This document shows positions 54,798-64,000 of a DNA stretch of 64,000 nt, in pieces. The notes beneath the pieces were generated by a model, which saw only the letters and a list, made by a program, of their open reading frames with translations, was not told the origin of the DNA and searched no databases. The stretch comes from Celeribacter baekdonensis (GTDB lineage: Bacteria > Pseudomonadota > Alphaproteobacteria > Rhodobacterales > Rhodobacteraceae): contig NZ_CP028475.1 in assembly GCF_003047105.1 (NCBI RefSeq), positions 1,798,001 through 1,862,000 of the forward strand, read 5' to 3'. Positions within the stretch are counted from its first letter, which is position 1. Each line of letters opens with the position of its first letter. Made by a program: the position numbers and the translations under genes.

Positions 54798-55106
54798 TTA
54801 CTCTTCTCCGGTTCCGATCACCCGCTCTTCGCGTGCGATCATGGCTTCGATCATCTGGGACCACATGCCCCGCGCCAGATCGGGCTCAAACCCCGCCTCC
54901 TGCGCGCTCTGAGCCACCCGGTCCAAGACCTCAGACACCCGCGCTTCAATCCGCGCAACCATCCCCTCGCCGGGTTTCAATTCGGCGGCACGGTCCACAT
55001 GGGCCTGACGCGTCGCCAAAAGCGCAATCAATTCGCGGTCAATCTGGTCAATCTGCTGGCGCAACTCGGCCATGGTCGCGATGTCTTGGGGAGGTTTGAG
55101 AGTCAT
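54798..55106 (-). CDS. chorismate mutase, AroQ type
   Basis: 102 residues, all-helical AroQ-class mutase: LRQQIDQIDRELIALLATRQAHVDRAAELK, RIEARVSEVLDRVAQSAQEAG and MWSQMIEAMIAREERVIG give the three helices with the active-site Arg/Lys/Glu pattern. Converts chorismate to prephenate for Phe/Tyr. AAAGGA six bases before ATG 55106. Immediately precedes folD (TAA-ATG), so cotranscribed. Confidence 0.9.
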   Translation of the reverse strand: MTLKPPQDIATMAELRQQIDQIDRELIALLATRQAHVDRAAELKPGEGMVARIEARVSEVLDRVAQSAQEAGFEPDLARGMWSQMIEAMIAREERVIGTGEE

Positions 55107-55179
55107 GAGGGTCCTTTCACGCGCCATTTAGCATGTGGGTTCCCGCAACGAAAGCCCCGTGCGCCAGTTGGAGCCGCAA

Positions 55180-55210
55180 AGAAAAACCGCGCCTTTGCGG
55201 GGCGCGGTTT
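55180..55210 (-). terminator. intrinsic terminator of ftsH
   Basis: AAACCGCGCC (55184-55193) pairs with GGCGCGGTTT (55201-55210), loop of seven, then T-rich on the minus strand. Confidence 0.88.
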
Positions 55211-55226
55211 CTTTGGACTGTAAGGT

Positions 55227-57143
55227 TTATGCGGAGGGCTCAGGTTCCATCCCGCTGTCGTCCTTTGGCTTTTTCTTGGTCTTCGGAATCGCCATCACAG
55301 AGGGCGTATTACCAAGCCCGGTGGAGCTGTCGTCATCGTCGCCGCGATTGAGCGGCTCGCCTGCGATCACTTTTTGGATTTCAACACCTGTGAGAGTCTC
55401 GTATTCCAAAAGCCCCTGCGCGAGATTTTCAAGCTCTTGCGCTTTCTCGGTCAGGATACGTTTTGCCGTGGCATAGCCGGTGTCAACAATCTCTTTGACC
55501 TTATCGTCGATCAGCTTTTGCGTCGCGCCCGAGTGATTGGTGCCGCCGCCATAATTGCCAAGGTAGCTGTCTTGCTCGTTGGCGTAATCGACGTAGCCCA
55601 ACTCTTCGGAGAAACCGAATTGCGTGACCATGGCGCGGGCAATCCGCGAGGCCTGTTGAATGTCAGACGACGCGCCTGAGGTGACGTTTTCTTTGCCAAA
55701 GATCAGCTCTTCCGCCACGCGTCCGCCCATCGCCATGGCGATTTTGGAGGTGTATTTGGTGAAGCTCACCGAAAGCTGATCGCGCTCTGGCAACGAGAGA
55801 ACCAAACCCAAAGCCCGACCGCGCGGAATGATCGTCGCTTTGTGGATCGGATCGTGTTGCGGCACGTTGAGACCGACAATGGCGTGGCCCGCTTCGTGGT
55901 AAGCGGTTAGTTTTTTCTCGTCCTCGGTCATCACCATAGAGCGGCGTTCCGCCCCCATCATGACCTTGTCCTTGGCGTTCTCGAAATCCTCCATCATCAC
56001 CTGACGGCGACCGATACGTGCGGCGGTCAATGCCGCCTCATTGACGAGGTTGGCCAGATCGGCCCCCGAGAAACCCGGCGTGCCGCGCGCGATGATGCGC
56101 AGGTCGACATTGGGGCCCAGCGGCACTTTGCGCGCATGAACGGCGAGGATTTTTTCACGGCCTTTGATGTCGGGGTTCGGCACTTGCACCTGACGGTCAA
56201 AACGACCGGGACGCAACAGGGCCGGGTCCAACACGTCAGGACGGTTGGTTGCGGCGACGATGATGATGCCTTCGTTGGCCTCAAACCCGTCCATTTCCAC
56301 AAGCAACTGGTTCAGCGTCTGTTCGCGCTCGTCATTGCCGCCACCGTAGCCTGCGCCACGCGAGCGACCGACGGCGTCGATCTCGTCGATAAACACGATA
56401 CAGGGCGCGTTCTTTTTACCCTGTTCAAACATGTCGCGCACCCGGCTTGCACCAACGCCGACGAACATCTCAACAAAGTCAGAGCCCGAAATGGTAAAGA
56501 ACGGCACGCCAGCTTCACCAGCAATGGCACGTGCCAAAAGAGTTTTACCCGTGCCCGGAGGACCAACAAGCAAAGCGCCTTTCGGGATTTTACCGCCAAG
56601 GGCGGAGAATTTTTGCGGGTTGCGCAGGAATTCGACGATCTCTTCGAGTTCTTCTTTCGCCTCATCAATGCCCGCGACATCATCAAAGGTCACGCGGCCA
56701 TGCTTTTCGGTCAAAAGTTTGGCTTTCGATTTGCCAAAGCCCATCGCACCGCCTTTGCCGCCGCCCTGCATCCGGTTCATGAAGAAAATCCAAACGCCAA
56801 TGATCAAGATGAACGGCAGGAAGGAAATCAGGATCGGCATCAAGCCGCTTTCTTCTTGCGGTTCGCCTTTCACCGTCACGCCTTTGTCGACCAATTCTTT
56901 GACCAAGGTGTTGTCACCCGGGTTGATCGCATATTTGCGGCGGTTGTCTTCGGCGGTGAAATAGACCCGCTCACCGTCAATATCGACGGCGGTGACAGAG
57001 CCGTCATCGACCCGCCCCATGAACTCGGAATAGGACACAACGTCAGATGACATCGACGATTGATTGCCGCCCAGCACCTGAAACAGGGCCAGGACGAGCA
57101 TCAGAAGCACGAGCCAGAAGGCAAGATTGCGTGCGTTACCCAA
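55227..57143 (-). CDS. ftsH: ATP-dependent zinc metalloprotease FtsH
   Basis: 638 residues, normal length. Two N-terminal membrane helices around a periplasmic domain, AAA+ core with Walker A GPPGTGKT, Walker [14 protein letters not shown] and SRH arginine fingers in [18 protein letters not shown], then the protease domain with zinc motif HEAGHAIVG. It degrades membrane and short-lived soluble proteins, including LpxC in many Gram-negatives. The start is TTG at 57143, with GAGGAG six bases upstream. Same strand and direction as tilS, 78 bases downstream. Confidence 0.97.
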   Translation of the reverse strand: MGNARNLAFWLVLLMLVLALFQVLGGNQSSMSSDVVSYSEFMGRVDDGSVTAVDIDGERVYFTAEDNRRKYAINPGDNTLVKELVDKGVTVKGEPQEESGLMPILISFLPFILIIGVWIFFMNRMQGGGKGGAMGFGKSKAKLLTEKHGRVTFDDVAGIDEAKEELEEIVEFLRNPQKFSALGGKIPKGALLVGPPGTGKTLLARAIAGEAGVPFFTISGSDFVEMFVGVGASRVRDMFEQGKKNAPCIVFIDEIDAVGRSRGAGYGGGNDEREQTLNQLLVEMDGFEANEGIIIVAATNRPDVLDPALLRPGRFDRQVQVPNPDIKGREKILAVHARKVPLGPNVDLRIIARGTPGFSGADLANLVNEAALTAARIGRRQVMMEDFENAKDKVMMGAERRSMVMTEDEKKLTAYHEAGHAIVGLNVPQHDPIHKATIIPRGRALGLVLSLPERDQLSVSFTKYTSKIAMAMGGRVAEELIFGKENVTSGASSDIQQASRIARAMVTQFGFSEELGYVDYANEQDSYLGNYGGGTNHSGATQKLIDDKVKEIVDTGYATAKRILTEKAQELENLAQGLLEYETLTGVEIQKVIAGEPLNRGDDDDSSTGLGNTPSVMAIPKTKKKPKDDSGMEPEPSA

Positions 57144-57221
57144 GGGGGATCTCCTCGAAATTTTGGACGCCCCCGCTTGCGCGAAAGCCTTTCCTCTAAA
57201 ATAGGCATCGGGCGGCTAAGT

Positions 57222-58480
57222 TCAATGCGATAAAAGCGTTGTAAAAAAGTCGCCTTTTGGTTGGGCCAACCGCAAGGTGGCGGGTCCGTACTGCACAAGC
57301 GGGGCTGAGATCAACGTATTGCCATCAAACACCGCAGGCGAGGCCGAAAGTGTTTCTCGCGGCGGCGCACCATCGGGCAACTCCCCCAGTTGCAGCAAGC
57401 CGTCTTGACCCAAGGCCCGAACGATTAGTCCTTTGTCATCAATGCCTTCGATGATCCATCGCCCATCCCAAACCGCGCCAGGAATCGCCACGGCCTGAGC
57501 GACGGCGGCATGTTCTCGGGTCAATCGAAAGCTCTCTTTGCCCCCAAAAGCCGCACGCCATGTAGGGTCGCATCGCGCCCCCGCATCATCGCAGACAGGA
57601 ATTCTTGCAGTTTCATCCCCCTTGGACCGTAGTCAGCCGAGGCAATCCACCGCAGGGCATGGGCAACAAGACGCCGGTTTATTTCCGGCGCCCCCTCGGC
57701 AAACCTGCGTCGATTGAGGATCAAATCGCCCCGATCCTCGCTGACACAGTCGAGCGCATGGTCATGCGTCGCGAAATCAAGCGCCGATCGCACTTGTCCC
57801 AAATGGTCCATCACCCGGCCTACGACGTGAATGTCGATGCCCAAAGTGCTGAGTTCTTCCATGGCGCGGCGCGCCTTAATCCGATCAAACGCTTCGTTGT
57901 CATTGCTTGGATCATCAATCCACGGCTGACGCAGATCGCGCAGATATTGCCGCAGTTCAAACCGCTCCTGCATCAACAAAGGCCGCACCCATGTGATCCC
58001 GTCGGACACCCGCCGCCTCTGCATCCCCGTCAAGCCGTCAATGCCTGAGGCGCGCGCAAGACGCATGAAAAACGTCTCGGCCTGATCATCGGCGGTGTGC
58101 GCCAAAGCGATGGTGTTGATGCCTTGGGCCTTGGCCCAATCGGCCATCAAACGGTATCGCGCACGGCGCGCGGCGTCTTGCAGGTTGCCCTGCCCACTCC
58201 AGCCGGACCACGTGAGCGTGGTGTGTTTGACCTGAAGCTGTTGCGCCACCTCAGAGACAAACCGCGCTTCTTGCGCCGCCTCGGGCCGCAACCCGTGATT
58301 GACGGTCACGGCCCAGAGGCGGATTTTCTCTTCCTCAGCCCATTCCGCCATCAGATGCAGCAAAGCCATACTGTCGCCGCCACCAGAGACCGCCACGGCA
58401 AGCTGATCGGGCTTGTCATAGGCAAAGGCGGTGGCCACGAAATGCTTGAGCATCGCCTGCTTTGGGGTGACCTCACTCAT
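57222..58480 (-). pseudogene. tilS: tRNA(Ile)-lysidine synthase TilS, frameshifted
   Basis: N-terminal PP-loop domain with AVSGGGDSMALLHL, VNHGLRPEAAQEA, HTADDQAETFFMRLARASG. The frame ends early at 57521, while the C-terminal TilS domain (WDGRWIIEGIDDKGLIVRALG...SASPAVFDGNTLISAPL) continues in another frame to 57222. They join at a run of five C (57541-57545); one more base restores ...RLLG-GKESFRLTREH... and a 419-residue protein, the usual size in Rhodobacterales. TilS modifies the CAU anticodon of tRNA-Ile2 and is essential in most bacteria, so an error in the sequence is the likely cause. Confidence 0.9.
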
Positions 58481-58507
58481 GGCTGGGGCGTCCCATTGGA
58501 CTGGCGC

Positions 58508-59341
58508 CTATTGGCAGCCAAGCGTCTGAGCCTCGCTCACCGCTGCACTTGCGGCATCCGAGCCCGGAAAACGCGATTGCACCTCACGGTACATCACACA
58601 GCCCTTATCGACCTGACCGAGCTTGCCCAAAGACCCGGCCAAACGCAAAAGCGCCTCTGGGGCACGGTCACCTTCGGGGCTGCCAGAAAAACTATCGAGA
58701 TAGGCGCGGGCCGCATCCGCGGTTTGGCCCAAGGCCGCATAGGATTCTCCGCGCATAAAATGCGCCTCTCCGGTCAGATATCCGCCGGTGTAGCTTTGGG
58801 CAAAACTGGCAAAGGCCGTGGCGGCTTCGCCATATTGACCGTTGGTGTAAAGCGCCATAGCTGCGTCATAATCGGATTGCTCGGCCATGGCCAAATCACC
58901 GCCCCCGTCCATCGCGGGTTCGGACCCCGGTCCGGTGACAATCACATCGCTTGCGCCTGTGGCGCCGCCAAGTGGCGTCAGCGGCGGCAACGATCCAACG
59001 TCACAGCCACTTTCCAATTCACAAAGCCGAAAGTTCAGATCGTCCAACTGGTTGGTGCCATCTTTCACCACCTGATTGACCCGGAACTCCAAGCCCTCGA
59101 CCTTGGCCGTCAACGTCGCCAAAGCCGCCTCCATCAGGTCCACACGTTCCAACGTGGACGCGCCCGCAAACTGCGTGTTGGGCGCGCCTGTGGTGGACAA
59201 TTCGCGTTTGAGCTTGGCGATTTCCACCGACAGCACGGCCGCTTCCTGGCGAATGTCGGCCAAGGTTTGAGCGTCTTGGGCAAAGCCCGCCCCGCTCAGC
59301 ATAGAAAGGGCAAGTGCCGCCCCAAAGATCACGCGTTTCAT
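58508..59341 (-). CDS. ybgF: cell division coordinator CpoB/Tol-Pal protein YbgF
   Basis: 277 residues. Signal peptide (VIFGAALALSMLSGAGFAQD), a short coiled coil (about 30-95), then TPRs (YDAAMALYTNGQYGEAATAFASFAQSY, GEAHFMRGESYAALGQTADAARAYLDSF). It is a periplasmic partner of TolA. GAGAGGGTGAGAG lies before ATG 59341. Between pal and tilS. Confidence 0.93.
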   Translation of the reverse strand: MKRVIFGAALALSMLSGAGFAQDAQTLADIRQEAAVLSVEIAKLKRELSTTGAPNTQFAGASTLERVDLMEAALATLTAKVEGLEFRVNQVVKDGTNQLDDLNFRLCELESGCDVGSLPPLTPLGGATGASDVIVTGPGSEPAMDGGGDLAMAEQSDYDAAMALYTNGQYGEAATAFASFAQSYTGGYLTGEAHFMRGESYAALGQTADAARAYLDSFSGSPEGDRAPEALLRLAGSLGKLGQVDKGCVMYREVQSRFPGSDAASAAVSEAQTLGCQ

Positions 59342-59369
59342 CGCTCTCACCCTCTCTTTATGTCTTCGC

Positions 59370-59933
59370 TCAGCTGACGCCAGCGCCTGCTGCCAAAACG
59401 GTCACAGCACGACGGTTTTGCGAGTAGCAGCTTTCATCCGAACAAATCGCAAGCGGGCGTTCTTTGCCATAGGGAATGGTCTTGAGACGCGATGGGTTGA
59501 TGCCCTGGCTGATCAAATATTCCTGAACCGAGGCGGCACGGCGGGCAGAGAGCGCGAAGTTATAGTCGCGTGTGCCCTGCTCGTCGGCGTGGCCTTCGAT
59601 GATCGCGCTATAGCCTTGGTTGTCCAAAAGCCATGTCGCTTGCCCGGCCAAAATCGTCCGCGCCTCAGGCGAAAGGGTCGATTGGTCGATGGCGAACAAA
59701 ATCCGATCGCCCACGGTTTGGTTGAAATAGGCAACCGATTTCGGATCAGAGGCAGACCCGGCGATCGTGCCGTCCGCACCATAGCCATTGCCACCAGCGC
59801 CACCGGCCCCACCCGCGCCAAAACGGCCGGGGTTGGTACAGGCCGTGAGGCCCAGAGCCGCGACCAAAAACAGGGCGCGGGGCACGGAACGGGTCATGAA
59901 TTTAGAGGTCTGTGTCGTCGACATGGTGGACAT
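59370..59933 (-). CDS. pal: peptidoglycan-associated lipoprotein Pal
   Basis: 187 residues. Lipobox LGLTAC, a Gly-rich spacer (GAGGAGGAGGNGYG), and the OmpA-like domain: ILFAIDQSTLSPEA, IEGHADEQGTRDYNFALSARRAASVQEYL and GKERPLAICSDESCYSQNRRAVTVL. It links the outer membrane to peptidoglycan. ATG 59933 has AAGGA at eight bases; an ATG at 59942 is also in frame. Confidence 0.95.
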   Translation of the reverse strand: MSTMSTTQTSKFMTRSVPRALFLVAALGLTACTNPGRFGAGGAGGAGGNGYGADGTIAGSASDPKSVAYFNQTVGDRILFAIDQSTLSPEARTILAGQATWLLDNQGYSAIIEGHADEQGTRDYNFALSARRAASVQEYLISQGINPSRLKTIPYGKERPLAICSDESCYSQNRRAVTVLAAGAGVS

Positions 59934-59988
59934 TGGGATCATCCTTTGAGGAAGCTCAAACTGGTGTTTCTTTGACTATAGCACTCTC

Positions 59989-60014
59989 ACCCGGACTTGG
60001 GGAGAGGTCCGGGT
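59989..60014. other. intercistronic hairpin between tolB and pal
   Basis: ACCCGGAC (59989-59996) pairs with GTCCGGGT (60007-60014), ten-base loop. The T-run is on the plus-strand side, so for the tol operon this is more likely an mRNA stability/processing element than a terminator. Confidence 0.5.
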
Positions 60015-60015
60015 T

Positions 60016-61374
60016 TTATTTCAAAAGCGGCGACCACGCGGGGTCAGACGCCCCGGCATTGGTCGGCACGCGTTTCAGGTTGCGGCCTGAAATATCGACC
60101 GAATAGAGCGCGCTTGCCCCGCCCGCGCCCTGGCTTTCGCGGGTGAACATGATCACCCGGCCATTCGGCGCCCAGCTCGGCCCCTCGTCCAAGAAGGACG
60201 CGGTCAAAAGCCGCTCTTCCGACCCATCCGTGCGCATCACGCCGATGTGGAACCGACCTTCGTTTTGCTTGGTGAAGGCAATCAAATCGCCACGCGGTGA
60301 CCAGATCGGCGTGCCATAGCGGCCTTTGCCATTGGAAATCCGCCGCGCCTCACCACCGCCTGCGGGCATGATGTAAAGCTGCTGCGTGCCGGAGCGATCC
60401 GATTCAAACACGATCTGCGAGCCGTCCGGCGAAAACGACGGCGCGGTTTCAATCGCAGGCGTGTTGGTCAACCGGGTCGATTGCCCGCTGGCAATGTCCA
60501 TGCGGTAGAGATCTGTGTTGGTGCCCGTGGACATCGAATAGACGATCGAACGACCATCGGGGGCAAATCGCGGCGCAAAGGTCACGGCTTCGGCAGGCAC
60601 AGGCAGACGTGTGCGCGTCACCGTGCCAACATCGAGCATCGTGATTTGCGGCCGACCTGTTTCATAAGAGGTATACAGCACCCGATCTCCCGTCGGAGAA
60701 AAGCGCGGCGCAAAGACAATATAACTGTCATCGGTCAGATATTGCAGACCCGCGCCATCGTAATCCATCACCGCAAGGCGTTTTTTGCGGTCATTCTTTG
60801 GCCCGGTTTCAGAGACAAACACCACGCGGCTGTCGAAATATCCGCCCTCACCGGTGATCCGGGAATAGACCACATCGGAAACCTTATGGGCAATCCGTCG
60901 CCAGCTTGCGGTGGAGCCGCCAAGTTGTAAACCGCCGCCCAGAGGCGCTTCGGCGTAAATGTCAAACACCCGGAATTTCACCACAAGATTGCCCGCCGCG
61001 TCCGTGCCCACGGCCCCGGTGACAAGCCCCTGTGCATTGATCGCTTTCCAATCGGCATATTGCACCGGGGAGGCAAAGTTGGTGACCTTGGAGATATGCG
61101 CCGACGGCGGGATTTCACGGAACAACCCGGTGCCCACCAAATCGGCGGCAATCACGTCGGAAATCTGCTGTGCATATTCTGCGGCCTGTGGCGTCTCGGC
61201 GATAAAATCGGGGATCGCCAACGGCAAGGGTTCGATCACCCCGCGCGTGATGTCGAGTTGCAGCGGCCCGGGGTCCTGCGCCAAGAGGGGCGAGGCCGTG
61301 CCGAAAGACAGCGCCAGAGCGCAGGCAAGAGAGCCGGCCAGTGTCGTCAGGCGAAAGGGAAGCGGGCGTATCAT
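60016..61374 (-). CDS. tolB: Tol-Pal translocation protein TolB
   Basis: 452 residues. Signal peptide ending in PLLAQD, N-terminal domain (about 25-165), then a six-bladed beta-propeller with repeated WSPxG/FSPDG units ([64 protein letters not shown]). Periplasmic partner of Pal and TolA. Its ATG overlaps the tolA stop (ATGA). Confidence 0.96.
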   Translation of the reverse strand: MIRPLPFRLTTLAGSLACALALSFGTASPLLAQDPGPLQLDITRGVIEPLPLAIPDFIAETPQAAEYAQQISDVIAADLVGTGLFREIPPSAHISKVTNFASPVQYADWKAINAQGLVTGAVGTDAAGNLVVKFRVFDIYAEAPLGGGLQLGGSTASWRRIAHKVSDVVYSRITGEGGYFDSRVVFVSETGPKNDRKKRLAVMDYDGAGLQYLTDDSYIVFAPRFSPTGDRVLYTSYETGRPQITMLDVGTVTRTRLPVPAEAVTFAPRFAPDGRSIVYSMSTGTNTDLYRMDIASGQSTRLTNTPAIETAPSFSPDGSQIVFESDRSGTQQLYIMPAGGGEARRISNGKGRYGTPIWSPRGDLIAFTKQNEGRFHIGVMRTDGSEERLLTASFLDEGPSWAPNGRVIMFTRESQGAGGASALYSVDISGRNLKRVPTNAGASDPAWSPLLK

Positions 61375-62555
61375 TTAAACCTCATCTGTTCGGGATCGAA
61401 CGTCATTTCGATATTGCGCCAATGGTCATACTTGTCGACCGGCAATGGAAAACCACGCGCGCCACAGCGGATAATCGCGCGGCGCGCCACTTCAAAGGCG
61501 CTTTGAGCGCCGGTTTCGGTGCCGCCCTCAAAGCCCAAAAGGCTGATGGAGCCAGCTTGCGGTGTGCCATCTTCGTTCATCGCAACCCCCACGGTGATCT
61601 TGGTGCGCATGGCTTCGGTCGACATCGCGCCGACGTTCCAACATTGCGACACTGCCACGCGCATGCCTTCGCGCTCGCCCCCGGTCAAAGGCGGGCCCAC
61701 CGGACGTTTCGGCGCGGCAGGTGTCTCGGCAGCCTCGGCCGCCAAAGCTGCGGCGGCCTCTGCGGCCGCATTGGCCACAGCATCCGCCGGGTCGGGTTTC
61801 GGTGTCTCAGGTTTCGGCGTTGCGGGTTTGGGCGTCTCAGGCTTCGGGGCCTCCGCCGGTTTTTGTGCCGCCGCAGCTTGGGCCGCCAAATTGGCCGGGC
61901 GCGATTTTGGCCGCGGCGAGGTCGACATGCCGGATGGCTTTTCGGCCTCGGTCACAATCTCTGTCGTCGTCTCTTGCGGCGCGGCTTGTTCTTGGGTCTG
62001 TTCCACGACTTTCTCAGTGTCCGCCGTGTCAGAGGTGGCCTCCACCGGCGCATCCGAAATCTCCGGTTGCGGCTCAGGCGTGGACACGACCTGATCGGAA
62101 ATACGCGGCACCGGGCGTGGTGTCGGTTTGCGATCTGGAATATCAGGCAAGCCCGCCCCCGGATCTTCCTGTGAAAGTTCCGGCTCGACCTGTGGGCTGG
62201 GCGGGGTTGGATCGACCTCAACCGGCGCAGGCAAGCTCTCGCTCACCTCCGGGCGTGGTTCTGGCACGTCTGGAGGGGGTGCCTCCGAGGGCTGAACCTC
62301 TGGCGTGCTGTCCTCAATCGGGGTCGGTGCGGGCGCTGTTTCGGCCACTGGCGCCTTCAATGTCTCGGCCTCGGCAAAGGTGTCGGGCGCGGTGCTTGTG
62401 GTGCTCAGCGCGGCAAATTCCGCCTCAGAAATCAGTGCAACTTCCTGAACATCAACAGACTCCGTCTTCTTCGGCGAGAGAAACATCCCACCGAAAATCA
62501 TATAGGCGATGAGGCCCAAATGGCCCGCGCCGGAGATATATTGGCCTGTGTTCAC
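61371..62555 (-). CDS. tolA: TolA-like energy-transducing protein
   Basis: 394 residues. One N-terminal membrane helix ([19 protein letters not shown]), a long Pro/Glu/Ala/Thr-rich periplasmic stalk (about 40-290), and a C-terminal TonB/TolA-like domain ([54 protein letters not shown]). It couples TolQR motion to TolB/Pal. Stalk composition resembles TonB as much as E. coli TolA, but the operon settles the identity. Confidence 0.93.
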   Translation of the reverse strand: MNTGQYISGAGHLGLIAYMIFGGMFLSPKKTESVDVQEVALISEAEFAALSTTSTAPDTFAEAETLKAPVAETAPAPTPIEDSTPEVQPSEAPPPDVPEPRPEVSESLPAPVEVDPTPPSPQVEPELSQEDPGAGLPDIPDRKPTPRPVPRISDQVVSTPEPQPEISDAPVEATSDTADTEKVVEQTQEQAAPQETTTEIVTEAEKPSGMSTSPRPKSRPANLAAQAAAAQKPAEAPKPETPKPATPKPETPKPDPADAVANAAAEAAAALAAEAAETPAAPKRPVGPPLTGGEREGMRVAVSQCWNVGAMSTEAMRTKITVGVAMNEDGTPQAGSISLLGFEGGTETGAQSAFEVARRAIIRCGARGFPLPVDKYDHWRNIEMTFDPEQMRFK

Positions 62556-62567
62556 GCCATGCGCCCT

Positions 62568-63035
62568 TTAGTTTCCGGACCCATCAAGACGCGGACCGCC
62601 TTGCTCCGTCACCAAACCGATCTTGCGAAAGCCTGCGGCATTGAGCGCGCCCATGATCTGCGCCACGCGTTCATAGGTCACAGACCCGTCAGCGCGTAGG
62701 AACACCTTGTCATCCTGACGCTCTGCGGCAATGGCCCGCAATTTTGTCACCAGATCGGCCTCATTTTCCTCGTTGGACATCAACAACACCCGACCATCGG
62801 CGGTCAGTGTGATGCTCAACGGTTCTTCTTCCTCTTGCGGCAACGCCGTGGCAGCGGTTTCTGGCAATTCAATCGGCACACCCACGGTCATCATCGGCGC
62901 CGCGACCATAAAGATGATCAACAACACCAGCATGACGTCAACGAAGGGCGTGACGTTGATCTCGCTCATCGCTGCCGGGCGACGGCGGCCACGACGGCCT
63001 CCCTTGCCCTGTTTTTGAACCACACCTGCGCCCAT
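62568..63035 (-). CDS. tolR: Tol-Pal protein TolR (ExbD family)
   Basis: 155 residues. Basic N-terminus (KGGRRGRRRP), one helix with the essential Asp in NVTPFVDVMLVLLIIFMV, then a periplasmic domain. Part of the proton-driven TolQR motor. ATG 63035 lies one base from the tolQ stop, so the start chosen is the natural one; a longer frame would overlap tolQ. Confidence 0.95.
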   Translation of the reverse strand: MGAGVVQKQGKGGRRGRRRPAAMSEINVTPFVDVMLVLLIIFMVAAPMMTVGVPIELPETAATALPQEEEEPLSITLTADGRVLLMSNEENEADLVTKLRAIAAERQDDKVFLRADGSVTYERVAQIMGALNAAGFRKIGLVTEQGGPRLDGSGN

Positions 63036-63036
63036 C

Positions 63037-63732
63037 TCAGCTGTCCAATTCGCGCGAGAGGATGGTGGCGAATTCGTCGGCAAAGGCCTCGTATCCGCCC
63101 AAAATGCGGTCGCTGTCGGCGTTGAGCTTGTTGTAGAAAATCACCGCGGGAATAGCGGCCAACAGGCCTAAAGCAGTGGCGAGCAAGGCTTCGGCAATCC
63201 CCGGTGCCACAACGGCCAAATTGGTCGATTGCGCCATGGCGATGTCTTCAAACGCGGTTTTGATGCCCCAAACGGTGCCGAACAGACCGATAAATGGTCC
63301 AGTCGAACCGACGGTGGCCAAAAACGACAGCCCCGAGTTCATGTTTTCGGCCTCTTTGGAAATCGCCACATCCATCGAACGATCAATGCGCGATTGTGCC
63401 CCTGCGATCAGCCCGCCATCCGCCTTGTGCGAGCGCCGCCATTCGGTCATCCCGGCGGCAAACACCCGTTCGGGCGCAGAGATCGGATTGCCCTGAAGCT
63501 GGTCATAAAGTTCATCCAAAGGCTCACCGGACCAGAACGAATGATCGAACGCCTCGGCTTCGGCCCGCGCTTTGCGAAAGGCGATGAATTTTTGCACGAT
63601 GATCGACCATGACCAAAACGAGGCCACGATCAAAAGGATCATCACGATTTTCACAATGAAGGTCGCGCGCATGAAAAGCGCCAGCAGGGAGAAATCTATC
63701 TCCTGCGCCATAGCAAGGGTGTTTTGGTCCAT
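63037..63732 (-). CDS. tolQ: Tol-Pal protein TolQ (ExbB family)
   Basis: 231 residues, three membrane helices: one at 20-45 and a hairpin at about 130-200 with FLATVGSTGPFIGLFGTVWGI and GIAEALLATALGLLAAIPAVIFYN, the MotA/TolQ/ExbB signatures. It forms the proton channel with TolR. First gene of the tol-pal operon. GAGCAGG precedes the ATG; ybgC, often found here in other groups, is absent. Confidence 0.96.
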   Translation of the reverse strand: MDQNTLAMAQEIDFSLLALFMRATFIVKIVMILLIVASFWSWSIIVQKFIAFRKARAEAEAFDHSFWSGEPLDELYDQLQGNPISAPERVFAAGMTEWRRSHKADGGLIAGAQSRIDRSMDVAISKEAENMNSGLSFLATVGSTGPFIGLFGTVWGIKTAFEDIAMAQSTNLAVVAPGIAEALLATALGLLAAIPAVIFYNKLNADSDRILGGYEAFADEFATILSRELDS

Positions 63733-63829
63733 GAACCTGCTCTTTTGTTCCGCTTAAAACGTTGCCTGAGTGCCTGACAGATTGGTCGCCAGATCATTAT
63801 GGGTGGGCCGTCTTTACACGGCTCTCATC

Positions 63830-63844
63830 TTAACCCCAGATTTA
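63830..63844. promoter_or_regulatory. CtrA-like site in the tolQ upstream region
   Basis: TTAA-CCCCAGA-TTTA, one mismatch from TTAA-N7-TTAA, about 100 bases upstream of tolQ. Weak evidence by itself. Confidence 0.2.
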
Positions 63845-63981
63845 CCTGAACGTCAGGGCACACGCCAACACTAACCTGTGAGACAGGGGGTAAAATCGGT
63901 GAATTTTCGCAGATTTAGTGAAGATTTCGGCGAAGAACCGCCGGGAGACGCGCCGGATGGCCGGTGGATGAGAGAGTGACG

Positions 63982-64000
63982 ATGGTCACAACCGCCTCAA
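63982..64000 (+). CDS. possible start of a gene cut by the window edge
   Basis: ATG at 63982 behind GAGAG opens a frame that runs off the window after six codons (MVTTAS). A 26-codon frame (GTG 63899, good AGGGGG site, stop 63979) ends just before it and could be a leader peptide. Nothing else can be said. Confidence 0.25.

Noticed and set aside
1..64000. tRNA, rRNA, riboswitch, prophage or insertion sequence
   Set aside because: I looked for TTCGA-type T-loops, transposase motifs and terminal repeats and found nothing convincing; a covariance-model search would be needed to exclude small RNAs.

Overview
The window reads as chromosomal core DNA of a marine roseobacter-type alphaproteobacterium (Rhodobacterales). 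Evidence: the tolQRAB-pal-ybgF-tilS-ftsH block, the ctaC-ctaB-small ORF-ctaG-ctaE cytochrome aa3 cluster, a dprA-topA pair, a complete Tad (Flp) pilus locus, DUF1178/DUF4260/EcsC-type proteins, an FNR-type box and a CtrA-like box. Genus cannot be assigned from sequence alone. No rRNA, tRNA, insertion sequence, phage or CRISPR array was seen.

Layout. 1-7.6 kb (+): end of waaA, a Nudix hydrolase, a DUF1178 protein, a short-chain dehydrogenase, lysC, a DUF4260 protein, ptsP and a LysE-type exporter. 7.7-17.4 kb (mixed strands): EcsC-family protein, acetyltransferase, flavin reductase, a frameshifted transglutaminase, a P-loop kinase-like protein, SulP transporter, pabB-pabC-type pair, mtnP-lysE-apt. 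17.5-26.6 kb (-): FAD-linked oxidase, acetyltransferase, M16 peptidase, thrC, SURF1, then the aa3 oxidase genes. 26.7-37.3 kb (+): tldD, dprA, topA, a CoA-transferase pair, and an operon of a UPF0104-type membrane protein, a DprE1-like oxidase and a DprE2-like reductase. 37.3-49.8 kb: a lytic transglycosylase (-) and the Tad locus (three tandem flp pilins, cpaB, secretin, OmpA-like lipoprotein, cpaE, cpaF, tadB, tadC, tadD, TPR lipoprotein, prepilin peptidase). 49.8-51.4 kb (-): a polytopic, GT-C-like membrane protein. 51.6-53.9 kb (+): an AAA-type ATPase and a 3-hydroxyisobutyrate dehydrogenase-type enzyme. 53.9-63.7 kb (-): folD, chorismate mutase, ftsH, tilS and tol-pal.

How genes work together. 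The Tad locus encodes almost everything for a Flp pilus: pilins, secretin, ATPase, platform proteins, pilotin-like lipoproteins and prepilin peptidase; no tadE/tadF/tadG is visible. Next to it lie a putative polyprenyl-phosphoryl-pentose epimerase pair (DprE1/DprE2-like) with a flippase-like protein on one side and a GT-C-like membrane protein on the other. I propose, as a hypothesis only, that these make and use a lipid-linked arabinofuranose donor at the cell surface, perhaps on the pilin. This is the best candidate for an undescribed system here.

Caveat. Three genes (transglutaminase, folD, tilS) each carry a single-base deletion in a run of G/C. Because folD and tilS are normally essential, consensus sequencing error in homopolymers is the simplest explanation.
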